This document shows positions 1-9,007 of a stretch of DNA of 33,934 bases, piece by piece. The notes under the pieces were generated by a model that was not told the origin of the DNA, searched no databases, and worked only from the letters and a program-made list of their open reading frames with translations. The position numbers and the translations under genes are program-made. Where the stretch lies: positions 1 through 33,934 of the forward strand of contig JAFYBZ010000010.1 of the NCBI GenBank assembly GCA_017539905.1, given 5' to 3'. The DNA is from Clostridia bacterium (GTDB lineage: Bacteria > Bacillota > Clostridia > TANB77 > UBA1234). Each line of letters starts with the position of its first letter. The first letter of the stretch is position 1.

Positions 1-484
1 CTTTTGATAATTGATTTCCATTTATATATAATTCCCAATTATTATCACTAATAGATTGTTTTAAGAAAGCATCAACTGTAGCACTAGTTTCAGAAATGAT
101 CAAATCGTCTGTCGCATTGTTATTTCTAAGACCCGCAGTTAATGGATTATTAGTAGTTTCATTTGCAGGTATTGTCACTTCACGAAATACCATCTTAATA
201 GTTTTGCTATCTCCATATTGTTTGTTAAGAAAAGTGGTATTACTTAATTTTGAGATATATACTGCCGGTCTATCATAACTACATTCAGGAGGTGTAATAA
301 ATTCAGGGTCATTAGTATATTTAATTTCATCTTGAGAAAGAATTTGATAACCAATCCAAGATTCGTTTTCTACTAACCTTTTTACAAAACTTGATGTTGT
401 TCCATCAAAGGCTAATACTATATTGCATACAGCAATCATAATTAAAGTAAGAATAGCAATTTTATGAATTCTCTTTTTAACCAT
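1..484 (-). CDS. Exported protein, N-terminal 161 residues only (3' end beyond window)
   Basis: Reading leftward from an ATG at 484-482 gives an open frame that runs off the window edge. It starts MVKKRIHKIAILTLIMIAVC, a basic tip plus hydrophobic core ending near VLAFDG, which is a convincing signal peptide. The mature part is rich in Asn, Thr and Ser with no motif I recognise. The ATG shares one base with the TAA stop of the upstream SLH gene (TAATG), so translation is probably coupled. By position this matches the large partner proteins that follow the two other small SLH genes in the window, and I infer it is a third such partner. The visible part does not show convincing similarity to either of them, and size and C-terminus are unknown. 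Confidence 0.8.
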   Translation of the reverse strand, partial: MVKKRIHKIAILTLIMIAVCNIVLAFDGTTSSFVKRLVENESWIGYQILSQDEIKYTNDPEFITPPECSYDRPAVYISKLSNTTFLNKQYGDSKTIKMVFREVTIPANETTNNPLTAGLRNNNATDDLIISETSATVDAFLKQSISDNNWELYINGNQLSK

Positions 485-1101
485 TATTTGTCCACCTTCT
501 TTACAAAATTGTAAATTACTGTAGCAACTTCCGCTCTTGTCATATTATTCAAAGGTTTAAATGTTCCATCCTCATAACCTTTTACTAATTCCGAGCTATA
601 TGAATAATTAACAAATTCTATTTCATCTTCATTAAAAACTTTTTTCGTATCTGTAAAAGGAGCTTCCTTAACATTTCTCATGTTAATAATAAAGTTTGTC
701 TTTGCAATTTTTCCAAGAATAATAATCATTTCTTTTCTAGTTAATAAGTCATTAGGATTCCCATAGCCAAATTCATTTGTTAAAAATCCATTGTTTAAAG
801 CATAATTCATATAAACATCATACCAATTGTGATTAAATGAATGTAGTCTTTCATAATTAAAATATTCTTCGCCTTTATTGGCAGAAGTGATTAGTTTAAT
901 GAACTCCGCTCTTGAAACATTATTATTAGGTCTAAAAGTATTATTCTCATACCCATTAATAATTCCATTGTCTGATAAATAATTAACATATTCATATGCC
1001 CAGTGAGTCGAAGGTAAATCACTGAATTCCTTTGCATAAACATTTAAACAACATAGCTGTAAAATAAATACAAATACTATTATTGCAAGTAATTTTTTCA
1101 T
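484..1101 (-). CDS. Small secreted SLH-domain protein (copy 1)
   Basis: 205 residues: a signal peptide (about 1-23, ending NVYA before KEFSD) followed by almost nothing but S-layer homology motifs. SLH 1 covers about 25-70 (FSDLPSTHWAYEYV, INGYENNTFRP, SRAEF). A degenerate SLH 2 lies in the middle with TRKEM. SLH 3 is near the C-terminus (GYEDGTFKP, MTRAEVATVIYNF). SLH motifs (Pfam SLH family) typically bind pyruvylated secondary wall polymers, so this should sit on the cell wall. The start has a GGAGGAAAC-ATG ribosome site. It lies 11 bases after the cysteine-repeat gene, and its stop overlaps the next ATG. Its first and last motifs closely match the two other small SLH proteins in the window (24874-25482 and 32245-33084). 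Confidence 0.92.
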   Translation of the reverse strand: MKKLLAIIVFVFILQLCCLNVYAKEFSDLPSTHWAYEYVNYLSDNGIINGYENNTFRPNNNVSRAEFIKLITSANKGEEYFNYERLHSFNHNWYDVYMNYALNNGFLTNEFGYGNPNDLLTRKEMIIILGKIAKTNFIINMRNVKEAPFTDTKKVFNEDEIEFVNYSYSSELVKGYEDGTFKPLNNMTRAEVATVIYNFVKKVDK

Positions 1102-1112
1102 GTTTCCTCCAT

Positions 1113-2216
1113 TTATTCTCCTAGAATATCTGCCATATCTAAATCCTTTTCATAACCACAAACTGTACAAACATCATCCTTATTAAATTTATGTCCTGGT
1201 GCTTTCAAAACAGTCTCTTGTATTTTACCACACTCAAAACCTTCATTAGTCTTATTACATCTTTCAACTAACAAGCCATCCGTTGTACATGTTGGTTCTG
1301 TTCTGCTTTCTTCAACGAATGTATGAGGTAATCCAAAATCAACCTCTGTAGTAAATATTTTTTGATCTCCACATCTCTTACAATTGTAGTAATCATATCC
1401 CATATCTTCACAATTTGGATTGTGATGGCCATCTGGTTTATCTGGATAATCATGTTTTTCTTCATCTTTTGGAATCTCAATTGTATCTTCTCTTCCGCAT
1501 ACTTTACACTTTATTTTTCCAGTTCCTGCACTTATACAAGTTTCTTCCTTAACTACTATCATGTTATCTTCGTCCCACACATGATCACCATATACCGGTG
1601 GCATTGAATATCTTTCATTGTAAGTAAAACCACATTTGCTACATCTTATACAATGGAAACCTTGTGTTTTGCAATCGCCATCAAACCAATAATCATAATC
1701 CCAATCGTGATCACATTTCGGCATAGTTTCCCCATATGTTGTTCCACATGTTTTACAAACTTTTTGTCTCATACCTGTAGTTATACAAGTAGCTTCTTTA
1801 TCTACTCCATCAAAATCATGACCGAAGGCTTTTTGTGTAATATCTTTTTTGGTCTTACCACAAAAAATATTTGTACATTTGTATTCTATATATCCATCTT
1901 CTGTACAAGTAGCAGCATGTTCTGTAGAATTTATACTTCCAAATAGATGGCCACCTGGCTCTTTACGATATGTAATTCTTACCCCATTACAACCAGGTCT
2001 TAAACATTTTTCAATAGTTCTTCCCCATTCTACACATGTACGTCCAACAGAATAGCTACCTCCAAAAAAATCATTATGGTCACATGTTTCCTCTACTTGG
2101 CCAGCATAGTGTCCCGCTATTGCTTCGCTTGATCCATGTGACTGATTCAGCATCATAATTCCTAAAATACATAAAACAAAAACTATAACAAAAATGATTA
2201 TTATTTGCTTATTCAT
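1113..2216 (-). CDS. Membrane-anchored cysteine-repeat protein
   Basis: 367 residues. The N-terminus MNKQIIIIFVIVFVLCILGI is one strong hydrophobic helix without a clear cleavage site, so it may be a signal anchor. The rest holds about eight modules of the form C-x4-G-x(4-6)-C-x(2,3)-CG, each next to a GH or DH motif: for example ATCTEDGYIEYKC, ATCITTGMRQKVCKTCG, ETCISAGTGKIKCKVCG, PNCEDMGYDYYNCKRCG and a final CTVCG. Such Cys/His repeats are common in clostridial surface proteins; whether they bind metal or form disulfides cannot be told here. It is first in an operon with the SLH gene and the exported gene after it. The start has a GAAGGGAG ribosome site. Related modules form the N-terminus of the 2060-residue protein at 18678-24860. 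Confidence 0.85.
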   Translation of the reverse strand: MNKQIIIIFVIVFVLCILGIMMLNQSHGSSEAIAGHYAGQVEETCDHNDFFGGSYSVGRTCVEWGRTIEKCLRPGCNGVRITYRKEPGGHLFGSINSTEHAATCTEDGYIEYKCTNIFCGKTKKDITQKAFGHDFDGVDKEATCITTGMRQKVCKTCGTTYGETMPKCDHDWDYDYWFDGDCKTQGFHCIRCSKCGFTYNERYSMPPVYGDHVWDEDNMIVVKEETCISAGTGKIKCKVCGREDTIEIPKDEEKHDYPDKPDGHHNPNCEDMGYDYYNCKRCGDQKIFTTEVDFGLPHTFVEESRTEPTCTTDGLLVERCNKTNEGFECGKIQETVLKAPGHKFNKDDVCTVCGYEKDLDMADILGE

Positions 2217-2246
2217 TTGTTATCTCCCTTCGACATATATATCAAA

Positions 2247-2275
2247 ATTTTATCGCTTTATTACTATATAAGCAA
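2247..2275 (-). promoter_or_regulatory. Promoter of the cysteine-repeat/SLH operon
   Basis: On the minus strand: TTGCTT (2275-2270), 17 bases, TAAAAT (2252-2247), about 30 bases upstream of the ATG at 2216. Good match to a vegetative sigma-A promoter. Confidence 0.65.
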
Positions 2276-2313
2276 CAAATACACTAATTTGAAAAGAACT
2301 GTTAATCTTAGCT

Positions 2314-2350
2314 TAAAAAAAGTCGCGGTGCCAAATTGACACTGCGACTT
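2314..2350 (-). terminator. Rho-independent terminator of the paralog pair
   Basis: On the minus strand a 13-base stem (AAGTCGCAGTGTC pairing with GGCACCGCGACTT, two G-U pairs, loop of five or six bases) is followed by a run of T. It lies 25 bases after the stop of the 2375-2989 gene. Confidence 0.85.
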
Positions 2351-2374
2351 AAAAGAAAGACTTTACTCTCTGCT

Positions 2375-2989
2375 TTACTCTCTGCTTTGATCTTGTTTGT
2401 ATACTTCGAACCAGAACTGACGGAAGTACCTTGCCGATACAAAGATTTTTCCATTTTCTACTGTATACTCTTTGATTTTCAAGCGAATTAACTTGTCATC
2501 CGCATTCGAATACATGTACAGTTTCAGCTGGAGTTTATCTTCCTGAATTGAATCCACAACGTAATTGCTGGTTTCCAATTCGTGGATCTCATAATCCCTA
2601 TCATCACCAATCGTTGAATACAGTTCATTGTACTCTACAAATGAATCATCAAAGTAAATATCCGGGATAAGCACCCTTCTATTTTCCTCATCTTTTTCAT
2701 TTGCAATGACACATTCAACATGTGCAACTGAATTGTAGAACCAAACAGTCACGACTCTGTTCTCGTAGTCAATCTCTGCATCAGGGCGATAGCCGAATTG
2801 ATCTTCGATATCAGTCAGGAACTGTGAGAGAGTCATAAACTGGTGATTATAGACCGGTTCCTTGATTTCAACTTCATTCATCCTTGATTCAAACCGGTAC
2901 TTCGGACCAAACACGGTATTTTCGGCAAAGCCGGCACCAATGGAAAGGACCAGAATCAGAGAAATAATAATAGCTGCAAAACGCTTCAT
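2375..2989 (-). CDS. Exported protein of unknown function, paralog of its upstream neighbour
   Basis: 204 residues with a clear signal peptide (MKRFAAIIISLILVLSIGAG, cleavage likely after GFA). The mature part looks like a small alpha/beta domain: FLTDIEDQFGYRPDAEIDYE followed by a strand VVTVWFY, then IPDIYFDDSFV, and at the C-terminus VSARYFRQFWFEVYKQ. These blocks line up with FNELGYVPKYTVDGDELIVH, IPNIHFSDDVF and FTAKQYRQLEYDLYG in the protein encoded just upstream, so the two are paralogs in tandem. No family recognised. The start has AGGAGG 10 bases upstream. The G+C content is higher than in neighbouring genes (one 60-base stretch at 2881 has 30 G/C), which suggests a different origin. 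Confidence 0.85.
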   Translation of the reverse strand: MKRFAAIIISLILVLSIGAGFAENTVFGPKYRFESRMNEVEIKEPVYNHQFMTLSQFLTDIEDQFGYRPDAEIDYENRVVTVWFYNSVAHVECVIANEKDEENRRVLIPDIYFDDSFVEYNELYSTIGDDRDYEIHELETSNYVVDSIQEDKLQLKLYMYSNADDKLIRLKIKEYTVENGKIFVSARYFRQFWFEVYKQDQSRE

Positions 2990-3007
2990 TGTATTATAAC
3001 CTCCTTA

Positions 3008-3604
3008 TTATTTGTTTGACATACCATACAAGTCATATTCCAACTGCCTATACTGCTTGGCGGTGAAATAAACTTGCTCGAATTCATCACTGACATCCAT
3101 ACACTTAGTTTTGATCTTTTTTGTTCCGAAATACTTCGATGAGCAAATAAGCGTCACACTTCCATCGACTTCTTTCTGGTAATCAATCTTGTAAAAACTA
3201 CCTTCCAGAAGCAACTTAGTGTAAGCATTTTTGCTTTCCCTTTCGGGGAAGATTCGAATCAAGTTGTCCTGCCGGAATACATCATCGGAAAAGTGAATAT
3301 TAGGAATAGTATCCTCATCCATCATTGGAACAACCAGTTCATGTTCCCAAAGGTGAACGATCAGCTCGTCTCCATCAACAGTATACTTGGGAACATATCC
3401 AAGCTCATTAAAGCAATTCATCTGAAGAGCCTTAATTGAAGCGAGCTGATTATTGTCCTCAGAGACCATAACTTTGATGTGCATCGAATCACTCAGGGAA
3501 TAACTGATTGTACCGGTCGAAGCCTCGCTTATCGAGTATATAACGCCAAGCGCTATAGCAAGAGCGAGACAGAGTAAAAATGCGACTATGTTTTTCCGTC
3601 TCAT
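3008..3604 (-). CDS. Exported protein of unknown function, paralog of the downstream gene
   Basis: 198 residues. The N-terminal hydrophobic segment MRRKNIVAFLLCLALAIALG is a signal peptide or signal anchor. The remainder is paralogous to the 204-residue product of the next gene, with matching blocks ELGYVPKYTV, IPNIHFSDDVF and a C-terminal aromatic/basic block FTAKQYRQLEYDLYG. I do not recognise the family. It is the first gene of a two-gene unit; the next starts 18 bases after its stop. AAAGGAGG precedes the ATG. A strong promoter with a palindrome over its -35 box lies upstream, and base composition is GC-richer than the flanking genes (27 of 60 at 3541-3600). Confidence 0.85.
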   Translation of the reverse strand: MRRKNIVAFLLCLALAIALGVIYSISEASTGTISYSLSDSMHIKVMVSEDNNQLASIKALQMNCFNELGYVPKYTVDGDELIVHLWEHELVVPMMDEDTIPNIHFSDDVFRQDNLIRIFPERESKNAYTKLLLEGSFYKIDYQKEVDGSVTLICSSKYFGTKKIKTKCMDVSDEFEQVYFTAKQYRQLEYDLYGMSNK

Positions 3605-3694
3605 TTGTACGTATCCTCCTTTTCTTTTTTGAGCCCTTTTGAGTGCTTGTTAGCCAAGCTTCGCAGACCCATCTTTTTGTTTTCGTACGTTACT

Positions 3695-3723
3695 ATTATA
3701 ACATAATTTTTACATTATGTAAA
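3695..3723 (-). promoter_or_regulatory. Promoter with overlapping palindromic operator
   Basis: Minus strand TTTACA (3723-3718), 17 bases, TATAAT (3700-3695). The 15-base palindrome TTTACATAATGTAAA (3709-3723) covers the -35 box and start of the spacer, a typical place for a repressor site. Which regulator binds is unknown. Confidence 0.7.
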
Positions 3724-3744
3724 CAAAAAGCCCGTTTTTGCACT

Positions 3745-3770
3745 AAAAAAGAAGCGGAATTATCCGCTTC
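3745..3770 (-). terminator. Terminator of the 212-residue protein gene
   Basis: GAAGCGG/CCGCTTC stem (3751-3770) with a six-base loop, followed on the minus strand by TTTTTT. The stem begins at the last base of the stop codon of the 3770-4408 gene. Confidence 0.88.
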
Positions 3771-4408
3771 TAGCTTATTTGTTTAAGTTCAAATACAACC
3801 TTCAAAATACTGATTTTCTTGTGCAAAGTGACCTCGGTAGCCTTTAGACACTTGCTAGGAATCCCATATTTTTTGAAAGTAGCTGAATTTTCAATCTTTT
3901 CGACGAGCCGTGTGAGTATCTCTTTGATATTTTGCTTTAAAAAATCGTCTCTATCAGGCAAGGCCTCCTGGCTAAGCACTGATACTTCAACAACAATGAA
4001 ATCAAAAGTATTCTTTTTGGTATTCTCAGGAAGTCTAAGAAATTCTGGCTTATAAAATCGGCATATGAACCTATCCAGCTCATCTTGCTTTCTTTCTCCA
4101 GGCGGCTTGGGATATAGAGTATTGATATAATGCTCCATATCATCAATCGTATCGCCTTCTTTAATTTTTTCTAACACCATTTTAAGTACATTAAACTTTA
4201 CTCTCTCAAAAATATTGAAGTGAACTTTCCAAAAATCAATGTAAATATGTCCATCCAGACCCCCAAGAAGTCCTTTAATCTCTACATGCTCTTTTGCTTC
4301 ATCATAAGGGAATGTTCTAACAATTCCATTCTCATCAAAATAGTATACTGTTTTTCCTTTAATATTGAAGGCACAATTCTTGAGCTCGTTCCGATCTAGC
4401 TTAATCAA
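3770..4408 (-). CDS. Protein of unknown function, cytosolic
   Basis: 212 residues, no signal peptide or membrane helix. It starts with TTG: GGAGG stands seven bases upstream and no ATG fits better. The N-terminal 50 residues look like short beta strands (CAFNIKGKTVYYFDENGIVR). The middle is helical and charged (FERVKFNVLKMVLEKIKEGD), with a proline-rich PKPPGERKQD before a C-terminal alpha/beta region (FDFIVVEVSVLSQE, then ISILKVVFELKQI). I do not recognise a family. It is a single-gene unit with its own promoter (TTTACA-17-TAAAAT) and a terminator right after the stop. The promoter shares the ten bases TTTACATAAT with that of the neighbouring cassette, which may mean common control. Confidence 0.8.
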   Translation of the reverse strand: MIKLDRNELKNCAFNIKGKTVYYFDENGIVRTFPYDEAKEHVEIKGLLGGLDGHIYIDFWKVHFNIFERVKFNVLKMVLEKIKEGDTIDDMEHYINTLYPKPPGERKQDELDRFICRFYKPEFLRLPENTKKNTFDFIVVEVSVLSQEALPDRDDFLKQNIKEILTRLVEKIENSATFKKYGIPSKCLKATEVTLHKKISILKVVFELKQIS

Positions 4409-4444
4409 GCAAATACCTCCTCAAACATATTTATTTGCTTGGTT

Positions 4445-4473
4445 ATTTTATCATGCATTTATAATTATGTAAA
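4445..4473 (-). promoter_or_regulatory. Promoter of the 212-residue protein gene
   Basis: Minus strand TTTACA (4473-4468), 17 bases, TAAAAT (4450-4445). The -35 region TTTACATAAT is identical to that at 3714-3723, but here the palindrome is incomplete. Confidence 0.65.
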
Positions 4474-4497
4474 GCATTTATCCTAGTTCATATAAAA

Positions 4498-5559
<1,062 letters not shown>

Positions 5560-5568
5560 TCATATTAA

Positions 5569-5597
5569 ATTGTACTACTACTAAAATTTATATGCAA
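5569..5597 (-). promoter_or_regulatory. gapA promoter
   Basis: Minus strand TTGCAT (5597-5592), 17 bases, TACAAT (5574-5569). The predicted start lies about 65 bases upstream of the ATG, so the leader includes the 5518-5548 hairpin. Confidence 0.65.
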
Positions 5598-5600
5598 GAA

Positions 5601-5624
5601 TAAAAATGGAACCTTAAAGGTCCC
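5601..5624 (-). terminator. Probable terminator of the stalk-domain gene
   Basis: Minus strand GGGACCT-TTA-AGGTTCC (one G-U pair) followed by ATTTTTATT. It lies about 105 bases after the stop at 5727 and just upstream of the gapA promoter. The stretch 5640-5726 holds nothing else I can see. Confidence 0.55.
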
Positions 5625-5726
5625 AATAAAACTATTTCCATAATTTTTCAAATATTTCCATTCCAATCACAAGTCCTGTATTGTACAGCCAATCTTTTTT
5701 AAACTATTCTTCATTTGTTTTCCTAC

Positions 5727-6620
5727 TTATTTTATCTTATTAACAAGTTCGTGATTTGCTTTATAATCATCAATTGCTTTTTTATACTCTTCTTCAGTTA
5801 CTACTTTGTCATACACCAGATATTTTAATGTGTGAGCAGCTGCGGCCTCTTCATCAGTTGCATAGCTTCCATCGTCATGAACAATCTCCGCTCTTTTTCT
5901 TTCTTCCTCTTCTTCATCACAAACATATCTACCTACAATTTTTGAATCAAACTTTCCATCAACCAATTTAACTTCATAAATAGTATTACTGTCATAGCAC
6001 AAGCCATCTCCAAAGCTTGTTTGTATAAGTATTATATAACTGCCATCATCACCTTTTCTAATCTCAAAGCAATCAACAAGCTGCTCCAATTGTTCTAATC
6101 CATCCTTTAGTTCTTCACCCGTAGAAGAAAAGACTCTTAAATTAAATGTATCTCCAAAAGGAGCAACAATAATAACATATTCCATTTGACCATCATTATT
6201 TAAATCTGCTCTAGCTATTAAATCAAAATAATTATTGTTATAAAAATTTGGATTTTTTTCATCAAGTTCATTAGCTATTTTATATCTTATCTTTTCTTGA
6301 ACAAGAAGATCAGCATTTGAATAAACATTTTTATTATTAGATTTTAAAATCGCTGTTTTTGTACTAGCATCATAATCAACATCAAGTCCTGAAAGCTTAG
6401 CTACGTTTCTTAATGGCAAATATGTTCTATTATTATATGTGATTGGATATTGGGGTTCTCCTGTTTTTTCATCTTTGAATTCTTGTATTTGTCCATCTAG
6501 GTTAACTTTTATTTCAGTATTTTGCATTGCTTGAATTGCTTGATTAGCACAAACAATAGTTGCACCGCCTAAAATAAATCCAGCAATAGTGCCTAAAATT
6601 ACTTTAACATTATCTTTCAT
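5727..6620 (-). CDS. Exported stalk-domain protein (copper amine oxidase N-terminal-like)
   Basis: 297 residues from the ATG at 6620, chosen because GGGGGAA stands just upstream; the frame could extend 13 codons further but without a ribosome site. One N-terminal hydrophobic segment (about 5-24) exports or anchors it. Residues 35-92 (IKVNLDGQIQEF, ITYNNRTYLPLRNVAKLSGL, DYDASTKTAIL) match the copper amine oxidase N-terminal domain family, a common cell-surface stalk module in Clostridia that does not imply oxidase activity. Next comes DLNNDGQMEYVII (139-151), an EF-hand/FG-GAP-like calcium loop, followed by mixed strands and a very acidic stretch (DEEEEERKRAE). The function beyond surface location is unknown. 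No obvious operon partner. Confidence 0.85.
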   Translation of the reverse strand: MKDNVKVILGTIAGFILGGATIVCANQAIQAMQNTEIKVNLDGQIQEFKDEKTGEPQYPITYNNRTYLPLRNVAKLSGLDVDYDASTKTAILKSNNKNVYSNADLLVQEKIRYKIANELDEKNPNFYNNNYFDLIARADLNNDGQMEYVIIVAPFGDTFNLRVFSSTGEELKDGLEQLEQLVDCFEIRKGDDGSYIILIQTSFGDGLCYDSNTIYEVKLVDGKFDSKIVGRYVCDEEEEERKRAEIVHDDGSYATDEEAAAAHTLKYLVYDKVVTEEEYKKAIDDYKANHELVNKIK

Positions 6621-6664
6621 TAGAGTTCCCCCTTTTTCTTCATAAGAAAAGTATAACACAACAA

Positions 6665-6692
6665 AATAAAAAAGACACCCTAAGGTGTCTTT
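6665..6692 (-). terminator. Terminator of the 532-residue LRR gene
   Basis: AAAGACACC/GGTGTCTTT nine-base stem (6671-6679 with 6684-6692), four-base loop, T-rich tail on the minus strand. It starts four bases after the stop codon at 6696. Confidence 0.85.
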
Positions 6693-6695
6693 CTT

Positions 6696-8294
6696 CTATT
6701 TTCTTAATTTATTACATTCAACAAAAGCAGTTCCATCAATCGATACTTCTTCATCTGGTAAGCTTACTTCTCTTAAACCAGAACCATAAAATGCATATGC
6801 ACAAACTTCTTTAACATCAGTATTTGATAAATCAATTTTTCTTAAATTCTTACAGTTTGCAAAAGCTTCGTATTCAATCTTATTGATTGTTGGCGGAAGT
6901 TTTACACTCTGAACATTCGAATTAAAGAATGCATATGCACCGATTTTTCTTACTTTAGTATTTGACAAATCAACTTCTCTTAGTTTATCGCAATCACTAA
7001 ATGCACTAAAACTTAATGTATCTATACTACTTGGTAATTTGATTTCTTCAACTCCTGATTTAGAAATAACTCCTGAATCTAACTTCGATACGTTCGTTTT
7101 TGCTAAATCTAGTTTTTTAAGATTTCTACATTTACTAAATGCCTCTAAATCTATTGCGTTTAATTCGCTTGAAAGCTTAATATTTTTAATTCCAGAATTA
7201 TAGAAAGCATTCTTGCTGATTTTTCTAACTTTTGTCTTAGATAAATCAATCTTCTTCAAATCTTGACAATTCGCAAAAGCATTATCACCAATTATTACAA
7301 GTGAATTAGGTGTTTTAATCCTCTTAATATTTGAATTTAAGAAAGTAGATTCATCAATTGTTCTAATTCTAGTATTCGATAAATCAACATATGAAATATT
7401 AGCACTTCCTCTAAACAATGTTCCACCGATTGCTCGTGCTGTTTTTGGAAGTCTAACACTAAATTCTATTTCTTCATTTACATAGTTTAAATCTAAATGA
7501 ACATTTTCAATTCCTTCTTCAAAAATAATCCATATGTTTTTAATAACTCTTGGTTTCAAAACATACTCCCTTAATTTTTGAACATCAGATAGATTCATTT
7601 TGTATTTTTCGCTTCTTGGATCAAAACGAATTTTGAATACTTTAAGAAATCCGAAATAATTGTAAGAACTCTTATAGAATTTTGCTAAGCTCTTGTCTTT
7701 TACTACAAGTGCTGTTTCTTCTTGCCATTCTTTAGGAAGTTTATAGAAAGACTCTGGATGCTCAATATTGAATATTCCTTCCCAGAATTTTAATTTGTTT
7801 ACTTCAATATTTGTTCTTTCACAAATATCTATCTTTAACATCGCAGCATAGTAATTATCATTTTGTACTACATTAGGGATTTGATTTTTAACTCTATCAA
7901 CAATGTAGTCTTCCATGCTTTCGTCAAATCTTTCACACAAATCCTTAGCTTTTTCAATGTAATTTCTTTCTAGATATTTACACATTAAAAGATATTGTGC
8001 TTCTTGTAATTTCATAATTACTGCATGTGAAGAAAAATTACATCTAAAATATCTAACCTTTACATTTCTAACATCAGATTCTAATCTATCAATGTTACCT
8101 ATCTTAATGCTTGCATCAAGAATCCTAATTAACATTGTGTATATATTTTTATGATAATCATCTAATTTCTCACCTTCAAATAACTCTGAAGCACTATTAT
8201 CATAAATATTTGACATCTCATCAAATAACGGTTCTTTATTTATATCTTCATCAAATGCTTCTTTGATTTGAAGTTGATCATTTTCAACAACCAT
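6696..8294 (-). CDS. Cytosolic BspA-type leucine-rich-repeat protein
   Basis: 532 residues. The start MVVENDQLQIKEAFDEDINK is acidic, so there is no signal peptide, unlike most BspA/LRR_5 proteins, which are secreted. Residues 1 to about 230 are a helical N-terminal domain ending with FWEGIFNIEHPES. After a linker, five consecutive LRR units fill the C-terminus and end exactly at the stop codon. Their consensus is DLSNTxVRKI..AF..S.I..IKLP....I...AF..C..L. The N-terminal domain resembles that of the 931-residue LRR protein at 15726-18521 (FWKVLTQIENPEYD there), so they are paralogs. Such LRRs usually bind proteins or other ligands, and the partner here is unknown. GGTGGG precedes the ATG. Single-gene unit with strong promoter and terminator. 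Confidence 0.88.
   Translation of the reverse strand: MVVENDQLQIKEAFDEDINKEPLFDEMSNIYDNSASELFEGEKLDDYHKNIYTMLIRILDASIKIGNIDRLESDVRNVKVRYFRCNFSSHAVIMKLQEAQYLLMCKYLERNYIEKAKDLCERFDESMEDYIVDRVKNQIPNVVQNDNYYAAMLKIDICERTNIEVNKLKFWEGIFNIEHPESFYKLPKEWQEETALVVKDKSLAKFYKSSYNYFGFLKVFKIRFDPRSEKYKMNLSDVQKLREYVLKPRVIKNIWIIFEEGIENVHLDLNYVNEEIEFSVRLPKTARAIGGTLFRGSANISYVDLSNTRIRTIDESTFLNSNIKRIKTPNSLVIIGDNAFANCQDLKKIDLSKTKVRKISKNAFYNSGIKNIKLSSELNAIDLEAFSKCRNLKKLDLAKTNVSKLDSGVISKSGVEEIKLPSSIDTLSFSAFSDCDKLREVDLSNTKVRKIGAYAFFNSNVQSVKLPPTINKIEYEAFANCKNLRKIDLSNTDVKEVCAYAFYGSGLREVSLPDEEVSIDGTAFVECNKLRK
6699..7385 (-). repeat. Five tandem 46-residue LRR units (138 bases each)
   Basis: Counting residues, four units are exactly 46 long and the last is 45, each starting DLS/DLA-x-T. 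Every unit is a pair of 23-residue LRR_5 repeats. The lack of any length change suggests expansion by recombination between units or selection for a regular solenoid. Confidence 0.85.
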
Positions 8295-8328
8295 CTAGTC
8301 TACCCACCTTTACACCATATGTGGATGT

Positions 8329-8357
8329 ACTATATCACGATTGACATAAAAAATCAA
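8329..8357 (-). promoter_or_regulatory. Promoter of the 532-residue LRR gene
   Basis: Minus strand TTGATT (8357-8352), 17 bases ending in GTGA, TATAGT (8334-8329). Close in sequence to the promoter of the second LRR gene (18591-18619), which is also TTGATT-17-TATAAT. Confidence 0.72.
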
Positions 8358-8426
8358 CAAAAAAGGTTTATATTTGTAACATTTTTGTAATATTTTTTTG
8401 TGTTAACATAATTTCTAAAAATAGAC

Positions 8427-8451
8427 AAAAAAATGGCGCCTATTAGGCGCC
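8427..8451 (-). terminator. Terminator of the dnaJ-like/apt operon
   Basis: GGCGCC-TATTA-GGCGCC (8435-8451), followed on the minus strand by ATTTTTTT. It starts five bases after the apt stop. Confidence 0.88.
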
Positions 8452-8455
8452 GTTA

Positions 8456-8998
8456 CTATATTTCTTCACTTATTTCAATCAACGAGAATACTTCTTTATC
8501 ATTATTTAAAGGTGAAATATTAACAACGCATCCATATCCCAATACATTTCCGCCTAAATCTTCAATTGCTTTCTTTAAAGCTTTAATAGTATTACCTGTT
8601 GCATATATATCATCGATTATATAAAAGCCTTTTCCATCATAGCTTTCATCAACAAGCTTTGGAAGCTCAAATACATCTTTTCCATATTCTTTTTCATACT
8701 CAAATGTTGTTTCAACATAGTCAGGTGGCAATTTTCCTTTTTTACGTACAGGAATAACACCACATTTTAACCTATCAGCAACTGCCGTACCAAACAAGAA
8801 TCCCCTTGCTTCAGGAAGAACCAAATAATCTATTGATTTATCTTTTAATTCTTCAACAAACATTCCTGTTATTTCATCTAAAACATCTTTTTGAAGTATC
8901 AATGGTGTTATATCTATAAACTCAATTCCTTCTGTTGGAAAATTTAATTGTGTTCTAAGATTTAATTCAGATTTTAATTTGTTATCTAATATTTTCAT
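8456..8998 (-). CDS. apt: Adenine phosphoribosyltransferase
   Basis: 180 residues, the family length. It salvages adenine by joining it to PRPP to give AMP and pyrophosphate. Visible family signatures are GIEFIDITPLI (24-34), EARGFLFG (63-70), IPVRKKGKLP (82-91), and the PRPP loop YIIDDIYATGNTI (126-138) with the two acidic residues and the ATGNT turn. The start has AAGGAG, which overlaps the TAA of the upstream J-domain gene; only nine bases separate the two, so they are one operon. No purine riboswitch is visible. Confidence 0.93.
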   Translation of the reverse strand: MKILDNKLKSELNLRTQLNFPTEGIEFIDITPLILQKDVLDEITGMFVEELKDKSIDYLVLPEARGFLFGTAVADRLKCGVIPVRKKGKLPPDYVETTFEYEKEYGKDVFELPKLVDESYDGKGFYIIDDIYATGNTIKALKKAIEDLGGNVLGYGCVVNISPLNNDKEVFSLIEISEEI

Positions 8999-9007
8999 TT
9001 TTACTCC

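Noticed and set aside
5727..6620. Copper amine oxidase enzyme
   Set aside because: Only the small N-terminal stalk-like domain is present; the catalytic domain with the topaquinone tyrosine is absent.
6699..7385. CRISPR-like array from the regular 138-base period
   Set aside because: The repeats are coding and LRR in nature, without spacers or short palindromic repeats; no cas genes in the window.
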